Below are positions 52,843 to 61,040 of a DNA stretch of 64,000 bases, piece after piece; position 1 is the stretch's first letter, and every line of letters starts with the position of its first letter. The position numbers were made by a program, and so were the translations under genes. Source of the stretch: Kibdelosporangium philippinense (lineage in GTDB: Bacteria; Actinomycetota; Actinomycetes; Mycobacteriales; Pseudonocardiaceae); the NCBI RefSeq assembly GCF_021390435.2, contig NZ_JAJVCN010000003.1:1927501-1991500 (forward strand), in the 5' to 3' direction. A model generated the notes under the pieces. That model searched no databases, was not told the DNA's origin, and worked only from the letters and a program-made list of their open reading frames with translations.

Positions 52843-54394
52843 CCCGTCGTTCACGCTGCTCAACGGGGTCGGGCACGGGTGCGGCGGCCAGCAGCCGTCG
52901 CGTGTAGTCCTCCTGCGGGTTGCCGAACACGTCTGCGCGGCTGCCCTGTTCGACGATCTTGCCGCGGTGCATCACGGCGACGCGGTTGGCGAGCATGTCG
53001 ACGACGGCGAGGTCGTGGCTGATGAACAGGCACGAGAACTTCAAACGCCGTTGCAGGTCAAGGAAAAGCTCAAGAATGCTGGCCTGCACGGACACGTCCA
53101 GCGCGCTGGTCGGCTCGTCCGCGATCAGCAGATCAGGGTCCAACGCGAGCGCCCTTGCGATGCTGACGCGTTGACGTTGCCCGCCGGACAGTTCATGCGG
53201 GTAACGGTCCTTTGTAGAGCTCCCCAGCTCCACCGCGTCGAGTAGTTCGGCGACTCTTTCCTTGTGGTTCTTGGCTTTATGGAGAACCATTGGTTCGGCG
53301 ACGCATTCCGCGACGGTCATCCGTGGATCCAAAGAGGACGCAGGATCCTGGAAGATCATGCCGATCCGGGCGGCGATCGGGCGCATCTTGCGGGTCGAGA
53401 GCCGGGCGATGTCCTGCCCGAACAACTCGACGGCGCCTTCGGTCGGTTTCTGCAGGCCGACGGCGCAGCGTCCGGCGGTCGTCTTGCCCGAGCCGGATTC
53501 GCCGACCAGCCCGAGGACCTCGCCTTTGCCGATTTCAAAGGAGACGTCGTCGACCGCGCGCTGGCCGCCGAAGGACACCACCAGGTTCTTGATTCGCAGG
53601 ACTGGTTCGGTGACTTCTTCGGCCGTCCGTGACCCGCTGCCGAGCCGTGGCACCGCTTTGAGCAAGCGATTGGTGTAGTCGTGGCTCGGCCGGAGCAGCA
53701 CGTCCTCGACGCCGCCTTGTTCGACGACCTCGCCCCGGTACATCACAACCACCCGGTCGGCGAGGTCCGCGACAACGCCCATGCTGTGCGTGATCAGCAC
53801 GATCGCGGTGCCGAGGCGGTTTCGTAGCTCGCGCAGGAGGTCGAGGATCTCGGCCTGGACGGTGACGTCGAGTGCGGTGGTCGGCTCGTCCGCGATGATC
53901 ACCTTGGGGTCGCACGCGATCGCCATCGCGATCATCACGCGTTGCCGCATCCCGCCGGAAAGCTCGTGCGGATACTGCTTGAGCCGCTGTTCCGGACGGT
54001 CGAGCCCGACCAAGGTGAGCAGCTCGGCGGCTCGTTTTTTGGCGTCCGGGATGTCCTGGTGGAGCTCGATCGCCTCGATGAGTTGCCAGCCGACCGTGTG
54101 CACGGGGTTGAGCGCGGTCATCGGTTCCTGGAAGACCATCGCGATCTCGTTGCCGCGCAGTTCCCGCAGTTCCTTGGTATCGAGGTGCCGGACATCGCGC
54201 CCGCCGAGCATGATCTTGCCGGTGACTTTGGCGCGCTTGGGCAACAGGCCCATCGCGGACATCGCGGTGACGGTCTTGCCTGACCCGGATTCGCCGACGA
54301 CCGCGACAACTTCGCCCGGGTTGACCGTGAAGCTGACCTTGTTGGCGGCTTTGACGTCGCCGAACGTGATGGAGAGGTGTTCGTAGTAGAGCAT
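52829..54394 (-). CDS. Oligopeptide ABC transporter, fused double ATPase (DppD-DppF)
   Basis: A 521-residue protein with two complete ATPase modules: GESGSGKT at 34-41 with LSGGMRQR and VIIADEPTTALD, then near residue 300 a second GESGSGKTT with LSGGQRQRVSIARAL and LLIADEPTSALD. It powers import through the two permeases upstream. Its ATG overlaps the permease stop (TGATG). Fusion of D and F subunits is known in actinobacteria. Confidence 0.93.
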   Translation of the reverse strand: MLYYEHLSITFGDVKAANKVSFTVNPGEVVAVVGESGSGKTVTAMSAMGLLPKRAKVTGKIMLGGRDVRHLDTKELRELRGNEIAMVFQEPMTALNPVHTVGWQLIEAIELHQDIPDAKKRAAELLTLVGLDRPEQRLKQYPHELSGGMRQRVMIAMAIACDPKVIIADEPTTALDVTVQAEILDLLRELRNRLGTAIVLITHSMGVVADLADRVVVMYRGEVVEQGGVEDVLLRPSHDYTNRLLKAVPRLGSGSRTAEEVTEPVLRIKNLVVSFGGQRAVDDVSFEIGKGEVLGLVGESGSGKTTAGRCAVGLQKPTEGAVELFGQDIARLSTRKMRPIAARIGMIFQDPASSLDPRMTVAECVAEPMVLHKAKNHKERVAELLDAVELGSSTKDRYPHELSGGQRQRVSIARALALDPDLLIADEPTSALDVSVQASILELFLDLQRRLKFSCLFISHDLAVVDMLANRVAVMHRGKIVEQGSRADVFGNPQEDYTRRLLAAAPVPDPVEQRERRVSRG

Positions 54395-55245
54395 CAGCGG
54401 GCCTCGAATTTCACGTCGAACGCATCCCGCAGCCCGTCCCCGATGAAGTTGAAGGCGCACACGGTAAGCACGATCAGCAGCCCGGGCGGCAAGATCAGCC
54501 ACCACGCGCCATCGTGCGCGTAGGTAAGGCCGTCGCTGAGTGTCCCGCCCCAGTTTGCCGCGGGCGGCGGAATACCGAGGCCAAGAAAACTGACGTAGGC
54601 AACAAGAAGAACGGCGTCAGCGATCTGGAAGGTCACGTTCACGATGACCGTTCCGATGGCGTTGGGAATGATGTGCTTGCCAATGGCACGTACACTTCCG
54701 CCGCCCATTACCCGCATCGACTCGACGTAAGCCCGACTTCTCAAGGCAATCGATTCCGCCCGCATGAGCCTTGCGGGAACAAGCCATGACACAAGCCCGA
54801 TAACCAGAATCAGCATCGACACGCTCGGCGTCGCAATCGCCGCGGCGACAACGAGAAGGAACAGCGCCGGGATAGCAATGCCCGCGTCGACGATGCGCAT
54901 CATCACCGCGTCGACCCAACCGCCCGCGTAACCGGCGATCGTGCCCCACAAGGTGCCGATCATGGTCGCCAGCACGCCTGCGGCGAGCCCGATAACCAGC
55001 GAGGTCTGCCCGCCGAGCATGAGCCTGCCGAGCAGGTCGTAGCCGAGGTCGTCAGTGCCGAGCGGATGCCCGTTCACGCCGGGTCCGAGCTTGCTGTTCT
55101 CCAGCGACGTCAGGGTCTGTTCGGTGTGGTAGACGAGCGGACCGAGGAAACAGAACGCGATCAGCAGGCCGAGAATGCTGATCCCCACGACCGCGAGTTT
55201 GTTGCGCCGGAAGACCTTGAGGCGACGCATGGTTGGGCCGGTCAT
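54394..55245 (-). CDS. Oligopeptide ABC transporter permease (DppC type)
   Basis: A 283-residue permease with about six segments; the inner-membrane component signature is visible as SIALRSRAYVESMRVMGGGSVRAIGKHIIPN. N-terminal RRNKLAVVGISILGLLIAFCFLG is typical of DppC. It overlaps both neighbouring genes (ATGA with DppB). Confidence 0.93.
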   Translation of the reverse strand: MTGPTMRRLKVFRRNKLAVVGISILGLLIAFCFLGPLVYHTEQTLTSLENSKLGPGVNGHPLGTDDLGYDLLGRLMLGGQTSLVIGLAAGVLATMIGTLWGTIAGYAGGWVDAVMMRIVDAGIAIPALFLLVVAAAIATPSVSMLILVIGLVSWLVPARLMRAESIALRSRAYVESMRVMGGGSVRAIGKHIIPNAIGTVIVNVTFQIADAVLLVAYVSFLGLGIPPPAANWGGTLSDGLTYAHDGAWWLILPPGLLIVLTVCAFNFIGDGLRDAFDVKFEAR

Positions 55246-56195
55246 GTTTTCACCCGCCTCGTCCTCGGATCGATGAGAGCCTGCGCGACATCCGCGAGCA
55301 AGCTTCCCGTGACGGTGGCAACGGAAAGAACCAGTACCACCCCAAGGAGAATGGGAAAATCACTCGTCTGGGCAGCATTCCAGAACAGGAGGCCCATGCC
55401 TGGATAGTTGAAAAGCTTCTCGGTGACCAAGGCGCCACTGAAAAGCACCGGAAGGTAGTATCCAAGCATTGCGACGAGCGAGGTGAGCGAATTCTTGAAC
55501 ACGTGCCTCGCGATGATCCGCTTTTCCGAAGCGCCTTTGGCCCGCGCGGTGCGGACGTAATCCTCGTCCAGATTGTCCACAACGGACGATCGGAGGTAGC
55601 GCGCGAACACCGCGAGCACGACGCCAGCCCCGGTCAGGACAGGCAGAACAAGCGCTTGGGAGTCCGCGAAGATGCCGCCGATCGTGTCCGCCTGTGGCGC
55701 CTGGACCGGAAACCACGCCGCGTTGATGGCGAAGACGATGATGAAGATGAAGCCGACCAGGAAGACCGGGGTCGAGTAGATCAGCAGGGTGAGCGCGCTG
55801 AGCAGGTAGTCCGTCGGCCGGTTGCGCTTCACCGCTTGCCACACGCCGAGCGGGATCGCGAGCAGCAGCGCCACCAGGGTGCTCAAAACCGTGAGGATCA
55901 GGGTTTTCGGCAACCGGTCGGTGATCAGCTCGCCGACGCTTTGGTTGAGCTGAAAGGATTCGCCGAGGTCGCCTTGCAGCAGGCGGCCAAGGTAGTGCAG
56001 GTACTGGATCGGCAACGGCTGGTCAAACCCTTGCTCACGGTCAAAGGCTTGAATCTGGTCTTCGGTCGCCTGGATGCCGAGGATGCCGCGCGACGGCCCG
56101 CCCGGAATCTGATGCAGGAGGAAGAAAACGACCACGGTGACCACGAAGATCACCGCGACCGCCTGCACCACCCGCCAGAACAGAAACCTAGCCAC
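55242..56195 (-). CDS. Oligopeptide ABC transporter permease (DppB type)
   Basis: A 317-residue permease with RFLFWRVVQAVAVIFVVTVVVF at the start and the coupling loop DEDYVRTARAKGASEKRIIARHVFKNSL. The extended first loop (GILGIQATEDQIQAFDREQGFDQPL) is typical of DppB. GTG at 56195 follows GGGGGA; the longer frame is unlikely. It starts the permease-ATPase part of the operon; the binding-protein gene is separated by 333 bases. Confidence 0.92.
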   Translation of the reverse strand: MARFLFWRVVQAVAVIFVVTVVVFFLLHQIPGGPSRGILGIQATEDQIQAFDREQGFDQPLPIQYLHYLGRLLQGDLGESFQLNQSVGELITDRLPKTLILTVLSTLVALLLAIPLGVWQAVKRNRPTDYLLSALTLLIYSTPVFLVGFIFIIVFAINAAWFPVQAPQADTIGGIFADSQALVLPVLTGAGVVLAVFARYLRSSVVDNLDEDYVRTARAKGASEKRIIARHVFKNSLTSLVAMLGYYLPVLFSGALVTEKLFNYPGMGLLFWNAAQTSDFPILLGVVLVLSVATVTGSLLADVAQALIDPRTRRVKT

Positions 56196-56245
56196 GCGCA
56201 ATCCCCCGCTGGAGCGAACTCCGCGCGAACGGACCGTTCGCAAAT

Positions 56246-56340
56246 CCAGTTGTCCACAGCCGCCCAACACCCCACTGTCGATCAAGCCCCGCCGATAGAC
56301 TGGTCAGGGGACGCCCCCCGGGAGTGGTGGGGGCTGTCTG
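56246..56340 (+). ncRNA. Structured intergenic element, copy 2 (candidate RNA)
   Basis: Shares about 90 bases with the minus-strand element at 24366-24463: TTGTCCACAGCC, GATCAAGC, CCGATAGACTGG, GCCCCC...GGGGGC, all in order. Substitutions keep the AGAC/GTCT outer pair and the six-base GC stem. It lies in the 333-base gap between the binding-protein gene and DppB, on the strand opposite to both, so it is not their leader. After it (56341-56528) a loose repeat of GGGGGATG- and CAGCCA-like words is seen but no gene. Confidence 0.5.
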
Positions 56341-56528
56341 GGTGGCGGATCCGCGGACATTGGGGGATGTCTGAGCCGTGGGGGATGGCTCGGTAGCAGG
56401 CGATTCCTGGACGATGGCGGATGCTTGGCCAGCCGGAATCATGTGAGCAGCCAGGGATACTTGGGCAGCCATGGTCCCCCTGCCAGCCACGGATACTTGG
56501 GCAACCGGAGTCGCCAGGACTGCCGAGG

Positions 56529-58307
56529 TCATGAGACCGTCCAGCGCTGGGGTTGCATTGCTGCCAATGGGTCTTGGTTTCCTATGTTCACGTTCTTCTT
56601 TACCGCTGATACCTGGTAGACCGGGTTTGGCAGCCAGATGACCGGCAGTTCCTTCGTCAGGTAGTCGCCGTATGCCTTGATTGAGTCGTGGTCGGCGGTT
56701 GAGGTCGACGCGCCGATCAGTTCGTCTGCCTTCGGGTCGCTGTAGCTGCCCAGGTTCGAGGTCGCACCGGTGCCGAAGATGCGTTCACCGCTCGGGTACG
56801 CGTTGAAGTACCAGCTGCCCTGGGTACCGAAGAACGACATGTGCCACGAACACTCCGGCGCTGTCGATTGGCAGGCTTTGCTGTTGCCGAGCACGGTGTT
56901 CAGCGGCGCTTGCTTCAGCTCCAGTGCTACGCCGATCTTGGACAATGATGACTTCAGTTCCGCCATCATGTTGTCTGTTTCCTTCGAGCCGCTTTCGGCC
57001 AGGAGGGTGAACTTCAGTTGGGCGCCGGCTGGGATTCCTTCGCCGCAACGGGATGGGTCGCCGCAGGCGGCTACTCCGTCGGCTCCGGTTGTCCAGCCGT
57101 GGGATTCGAGGAGCGTTTTGGCTTTCGCTATGTCGAAGGGGTATGGGTTCGTCTTTTGGGTGTCGGACAACAGGGGCGATGCCGGGTCTTGTGGGACTGG
57201 TCCGTAGCCAGCTACCGCCATGTCTCGCCAGATGTTCTTGACGATCGAGTCCTGGTCCACCGCGTGCTGGATCGCTTGGCGCACGTACAACTGCTTGAAG
57301 ATCGGACCCGCTTGCGGGTTGTTGAAGTTGTACGGGATGTAGGTGATCGCCCAGCCTTTCCATGGCTGGATCTGGTAGCCCTTCGACTCCAGCGCCGATC
57401 GCTGGTTCAGGTTCGCTGAGGCCAGGTAGCCGTAGTCCACCCCACCCGTCTGCAGGACGTTGAATTCCGCGTCGGCGCTGGTGAACGGTTTGAAGACGAC
57501 CTTGTTCACCTTCGATGCGTCGTCGCCGGTGTACTTGGGGTTCTTCACCAAGGTCACTTGGCCGCCGGTGGTGAACTCTTCCACCGCGAACGGGCCGTTT
57601 CCGGCTTTCCACAGTGGATTCGTCTGATACGTCGGCAGGTCTTTTGCTTGCGCCACAAGGAAGTCGAAGACTTGCTGGGCCCCTGCTTCGGTTCGGTCGT
57701 GGTCGCCGATCGCGCCGTCGGCCGAGGTCTTGTCGAACACCTTCTGCGGCATCGGGCGGACGTTGGTCAGCTGCACCGCCGTGAACCATTCCGGGTTGTA
57801 CGGCTTGTCCAGGATGAACTGGAAGGTTTTCTCGTCGATCGTCTTGAACTCGACCATGTTGTCGGGCATCCGGCCTTTGGCGTAGCCGCCCCACTTGGTC
57901 TTGTTGTACTTGACCAGGTTGTACCAGAACTCGACGTCCCTTGTGGTCAGCTTCGATCCGTCTGCCCAGGTCAGGTTGTCTTTCAACGTCACGGTCACGG
58001 TTTTGCCGTCGGCGCTGAACTCCGGTTTGCGAGCCGAACTGGCCTTTTCGTCGAACGCGACCGTTCCCGAGCTGCCGTTGTACGCGACCAATGGGACGAA
58101 CAGGAGCTGATAGATGCTCGAGTTGTATGAAGCGAGGTGGCCGGGGATGCCGAGGGGCAGGATCCAGTTCGGGGTGGCGTTGGGCGGCAGCGCGAACGTG
58201 ACCGTGCCGTTCTGCCCGCCGGACTGCCCAGAGCCGGAAGAGCTGCTGCTACAGCCTGCCGCGAGCAGTGCTGCGGCGAGCACAGCGGCCAGGAAACGGC
58301 GGGACAT
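56529..58307 (-). CDS. Oligopeptide-type ABC transporter substrate-binding lipoprotein (SBP family 5)
   Basis: A 592-residue family 5 binding protein. Lipobox LLAAGC with Cys19; a Ser/Gly linker; conserved stretches such as TLKDNLTWADGSKLTTRDVEFWYNL and the VRQAIQHAVDQDSIVKNI segment. Ligands in this family are oligopeptides, but also glycosides and muropeptides. It lies upstream of DppB in the same direction and divergent from a ROK regulator, which probably controls it. Confidence 0.92.
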   Translation of the reverse strand: MSRRFLAAVLAAALLAAGCSSSSSGSGQSGGQNGTVTFALPPNATPNWILPLGIPGHLASYNSSIYQLLFVPLVAYNGSSGTVAFDEKASSARKPEFSADGKTVTVTLKDNLTWADGSKLTTRDVEFWYNLVKYNKTKWGGYAKGRMPDNMVEFKTIDEKTFQFILDKPYNPEWFTAVQLTNVRPMPQKVFDKTSADGAIGDHDRTEAGAQQVFDFLVAQAKDLPTYQTNPLWKAGNGPFAVEEFTTGGQVTLVKNPKYTGDDASKVNKVVFKPFTSADAEFNVLQTGGVDYGYLASANLNQRSALESKGYQIQPWKGWAITYIPYNFNNPQAGPIFKQLYVRQAIQHAVDQDSIVKNIWRDMAVAGYGPVPQDPASPLLSDTQKTNPYPFDIAKAKTLLESHGWTTGADGVAACGDPSRCGEGIPAGAQLKFTLLAESGSKETDNMMAELKSSLSKIGVALELKQAPLNTVLGNSKACQSTAPECSWHMSFFGTQGSWYFNAYPSGERIFGTGATSNLGSYSDPKADELIGASTSTADHDSIKAYGDYLTKELPVIWLPNPVYQVSAVKKNVNIGNQDPLAAMQPQRWTVS

Positions 58308-58420
58308 CGCGCCTCCCCGAGTCAGTCGGTAATTTGCCGGACGCTAATCCCTCTAGCGAACTAAAAACAAGACCCTTCGTCGTAAGGTCGTGGTTGAGGT
58401 AGCGTTTCCGACGTAACTTG

Positions 58421-58434
58421 GTTCGATTTCGAAC
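58421..58434. promoter_or_regulatory. Candidate ROK operator
   Basis: GTTCGATTTCGAAC: perfect six-base arms around TT, just upstream of the ROK regulator ribosome site and in the divergent promoter region with the binding-protein gene. Suited to autoregulation and control of uptake. Confidence 0.45.
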
Positions 58435-58447
58435 AAAGGAGGGAGCT

Positions 58448-59566
58448 ATGCCGCAAGCACCGACAGCCGAGATCCTGCGGCTCGTGTCCTCCGGCGAGGC
58501 TTCCTCCCGTACGGACCTCGCGCGCATCCTCGGCCTCGCGCGATCGACGGTCTCCCTGCGCGTCCAGGAGCTCATCGACGCGGGCCTGCTGACCGAAACC
58601 GGCGAAGGCCCGTCCCGAGGCGGACGAAGGCCCCGCGTGCTCAGACCAGCGGACGACGGCGGTTACGTGGTCGGCGCGGACATCGGCGCCCGGCACGTCC
58701 GGCTCGCCGCGTACGACCTCTCGGGCGAGCGTCTGCACCTCACCGAGGCTGAGCTGGACATCGCCGCAGGCCCGGAAGCCTGCCTGGGCACCCTGCTCGA
58801 CATCATCGGCGACCTGAACAGAGTCCTTGCCGGGCAAAGGTTCCTAGGACTCGGCGTCGGCCTGCCCGGCCCGGTGAACTACGAAGACGGACGAGTCGAG
58901 CGACCAGCGAGAATGCCAGGCTGGCACGGCTTCGAGGTACGAGACTGGCTGACCGAACGCCTCAACATCCCAGTCGCCGTGGACAACGACGCCAACGTGG
59001 TCGCACTCGGCGAACTGCACACCCGCAACCGCGGCCCAGAGCACCTCGTCGTGGTCAAAGCCGGAACCGGCGTCGGCTGCGGAGTGATCGTCTCCGGCAT
59101 CGTGCATCGCGGCGCCAACGGCGTTTCCGGCGACGTCAGCCACGTCCGCGTGCAAGCCGCAGGCGAAACCCTGTGCGGCTGCGGCAATACCGGCTGCCTC
59201 GAAACAATCGCGAGCGGTGCCGCGGTGGCCCGGAGCGTCGAAGCCCGCGACACGGGACACCTTGTCGAACTGGCCAACGACGCCGAACCGCGAGCGTCAG
59301 CAGCCGTAAGACGCGCGGGCGGACACCTCGGCGAAGTACTGTCCACAGTGGTCAACTTCTTCAACCCGCACGCAGTCCTGCTGACCGGGCGCCTGTCATC
59401 GGTCGAGCCCTACGTCGCCGCGGTCCGTAGCGCGCTGTACGAACGCTGCCTGCCGATGGCCACCCAGAACCTCGAAGTCGCGGTCGCGCGGGCGGGCAAA
59501 GACGCTGGCCCGCTCGGCGCCGGAATGCTCGCGCTGCACCAGGCTCACCGAAAAGAAAGGACCTAG
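58448..59566 (+). CDS. ROK family transcriptional regulator
   Basis: A 372-residue NagC/XylR-type regulator: N-terminal helix-turn-helix (about 15-45, SSRTDLARILGLARSTVSLRVQELIDAGL), then a sugar-kinase-like domain with GADIGARH, DNDANVVALGE and zinc motif CGCGNTGCLE. The Gly-rich ATP loop lacks the exact DxGGT pattern (DIGARH), as expected for a regulator. ATG at 58448 has GGAGGGA. It is followed three bases after its stop by the M81 peptidase gene, so they form an operon. Confidence 0.9.
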   Translation: MPQAPTAEILRLVSSGEASSRTDLARILGLARSTVSLRVQELIDAGLLTETGEGPSRGGRRPRVLRPADDGGYVVGADIGARHVRLAAYDLSGERLHLTEAELDIAAGPEACLGTLLDIIGDLNRVLAGQRFLGLGVGLPGPVNYEDGRVERPARMPGWHGFEVRDWLTERLNIPVAVDNDANVVALGELHTRNRGPEHLVVVKAGTGVGCGVIVSGIVHRGANGVSGDVSHVRVQAAGETLCGCGNTGCLETIASGAAVARSVEARDTGHLVELANDAEPRASAAVRRAGGHLGEVLSTVVNFFNPHAVLLTGRLSSVEPYVAAVRSALYERCLPMATQNLEVAVARAGKDAGPLGAGMLALHQAHRKERT

Positions 59567-59569
59567 CCC

Positions 59570-60985
59570 GTGCGTATCGGGATCGCTGGGATCGCCATCG
59601 AGAGCAGTACGTTCTCGCCGCATCGCACCGGCATGGCCGACTTTCGCGTGACCAGGGGCGCCGACCTGCTCGCCCGCTACACCTGGACCGAGGACCCGTC
59701 ACTCGACGTCGAGTGGGTGCCACTGCTACACGCCGTCTCCCTGCCCGGCGGTGCCGTGATCAAGGACGTCTACGAAGAGCTCAAAGCCGAAATCCTCGAC
59801 CGGATCAGCAAAGCAGGATCGTTGGACGGGCTGCTGCTGGACATCCACGGCGCCATGAGCGTGGTCGGTATGCTCGACGCCGAAGCCGATCTGGCCCAAG
59901 CGGTCCGCGCGGCCGTCGGCCCGGATGTGCTGATCTCAGCATCGATGGACCTGCACGGGAACGTGTCCCACGACTTCGTCCGAAAACTGGACCTGGTCAC
60001 GTGCTACCGCATGGCGCCACACGAAGATGCCTGGCAGACAAAGGAAAGAGCCGCCCGCAACCTCGTCGCCAGGCTGATCGAAGGTGGAAAGCCGCACCTG
60101 GCGTGGGTTCAGGTCCCGGTGCTGCTGCCCGGCGAGAAAACCAGCACCCGGATCGAACCGGCCAAGAGCCTGTACGGCCAGATCGAGCAGATCGAGGCCA
60201 TGGAAGGGATTCTGGACGCCTCGATCTGGGTCGGCTACGCGTGGGCGGACGAACCTCGTTGCCAGGCAGCGGTTGTCGTGCTGGGTGACGACGCCGAACT
60301 CGTCCAGCGGCAAGCGACCAAACTGGCCAACGACTACTGGCGCGTCCGCGGCGAGTTCGCCTTCGTCGCGCCGACGGGAAGCCTCGATCACTGCATCCGC
60401 GAAGGCTTGGCCAGCGAAAAGCGACCGTTCTTCATCAGCGACTCCGGGGACAACCCGACCGCGGGTGGAGCGGGCGACGTGTCCTGGACGCTGCGCCAAC
60501 TCCGGGCGTACAAGAACCGCACGATCATCTACGCGTCCATTGTGGACCCTGAGTCCGTCGCGATCGCCAAGGCGGGCGGCGAGGTCGAGCTGATGGTCGG
60601 CGGCAAGATCGACTCCGGCCCGGCGGGCCCGGTTCCCTTGTCCGGCACGGTCATCAAGGTGCACGAGGACCCGGTTGGCGGCACGATCGTTGTGGTGAGA
60701 TCCGGCGGCCTGCACGTGATCATCACCGAACGCCGCAAGCCGTATCACCTGGTCAAGGACTTCACCGACCTCGACTTGGACCCCACGCAGGCCGACCTCA
60801 CGGTGGTGAAGATCGGCTACCTGGAGCCAGAGCTCTACAACCTGGCCAACGGCTGGTTGCTGGCACTGACTCCAGGCGGTGTCGACCAGGATCTGATCCG
60901 CTTGGGACACAAGGGCATCGTTCGGCCACTCTACCCATTCGACCCCGACATGCCCGCGCCCGACCTGACATCACGCCTGGTCTGA
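59570..60985 (+). CDS. M81 family metallopeptidase (MlrC-like)
   Basis: A 471-residue protein of the family named for microcystin-degrading MlrC. Conserved: GIAIESSTFSPHRT, the metal-binding DIHGAM and DLHGN, YRMAPHED and SGDNPTAGGAGD. GTG start at 59570. The family is much wider than microcystin degraders and often lies with oligopeptide transporters; probable role is hydrolysis of an imported, modified peptide. It ends two bases before palindromic repeat E. Confidence 0.88.
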   Translation: MRIGIAGIAIESSTFSPHRTGMADFRVTRGADLLARYTWTEDPSLDVEWVPLLHAVSLPGGAVIKDVYEELKAEILDRISKAGSLDGLLLDIHGAMSVVGMLDAEADLAQAVRAAVGPDVLISASMDLHGNVSHDFVRKLDLVTCYRMAPHEDAWQTKERAARNLVARLIEGGKPHLAWVQVPVLLPGEKTSTRIEPAKSLYGQIEQIEAMEGILDASIWVGYAWADEPRCQAAVVVLGDDAELVQRQATKLANDYWRVRGEFAFVAPTGSLDHCIREGLASEKRPFFISDSGDNPTAGGAGDVSWTLRQLRAYKNRTIIYASIVDPESVAIAKAGGEVELMVGGKIDSGPAGPVPLSGTVIKVHEDPVGGTIVVVRSGGLHVIITERRKPYHLVKDFTDLDLDPTQADLTVVKIGYLEPELYNLANGWLLALTPGGVDQDLIRLGHKGIVRPLYPFDPDMPAPDLTSRLV

Positions 60986-60986
60986 C

Positions 60987-61032
60987 CTCGTGAGTGGTTA
61001 TACGTGTTAGAACACGCATAACCACTCACGAG
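60987..61032. repeat. Palindromic repeat copy E
   Basis: The most regular family-1 copy: CTCGTGAGTGGTTAT, an ACGTGTTAGAACACG core, ATAACCACTCACGAG. It fills the gap between the convergent M81 gene (stop 60983-60985) and glyA (stop 61041-61043). Confidence 0.88.
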
Positions 61033-61040
61033 GGGTTTTA

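Noticed and set aside
9762..61032. CRISPR array as an explanation of the palindromic repeats
   Set aside because: The copies are single, tens of kilobases apart, at gene ends, with no spacers and no cas genes.
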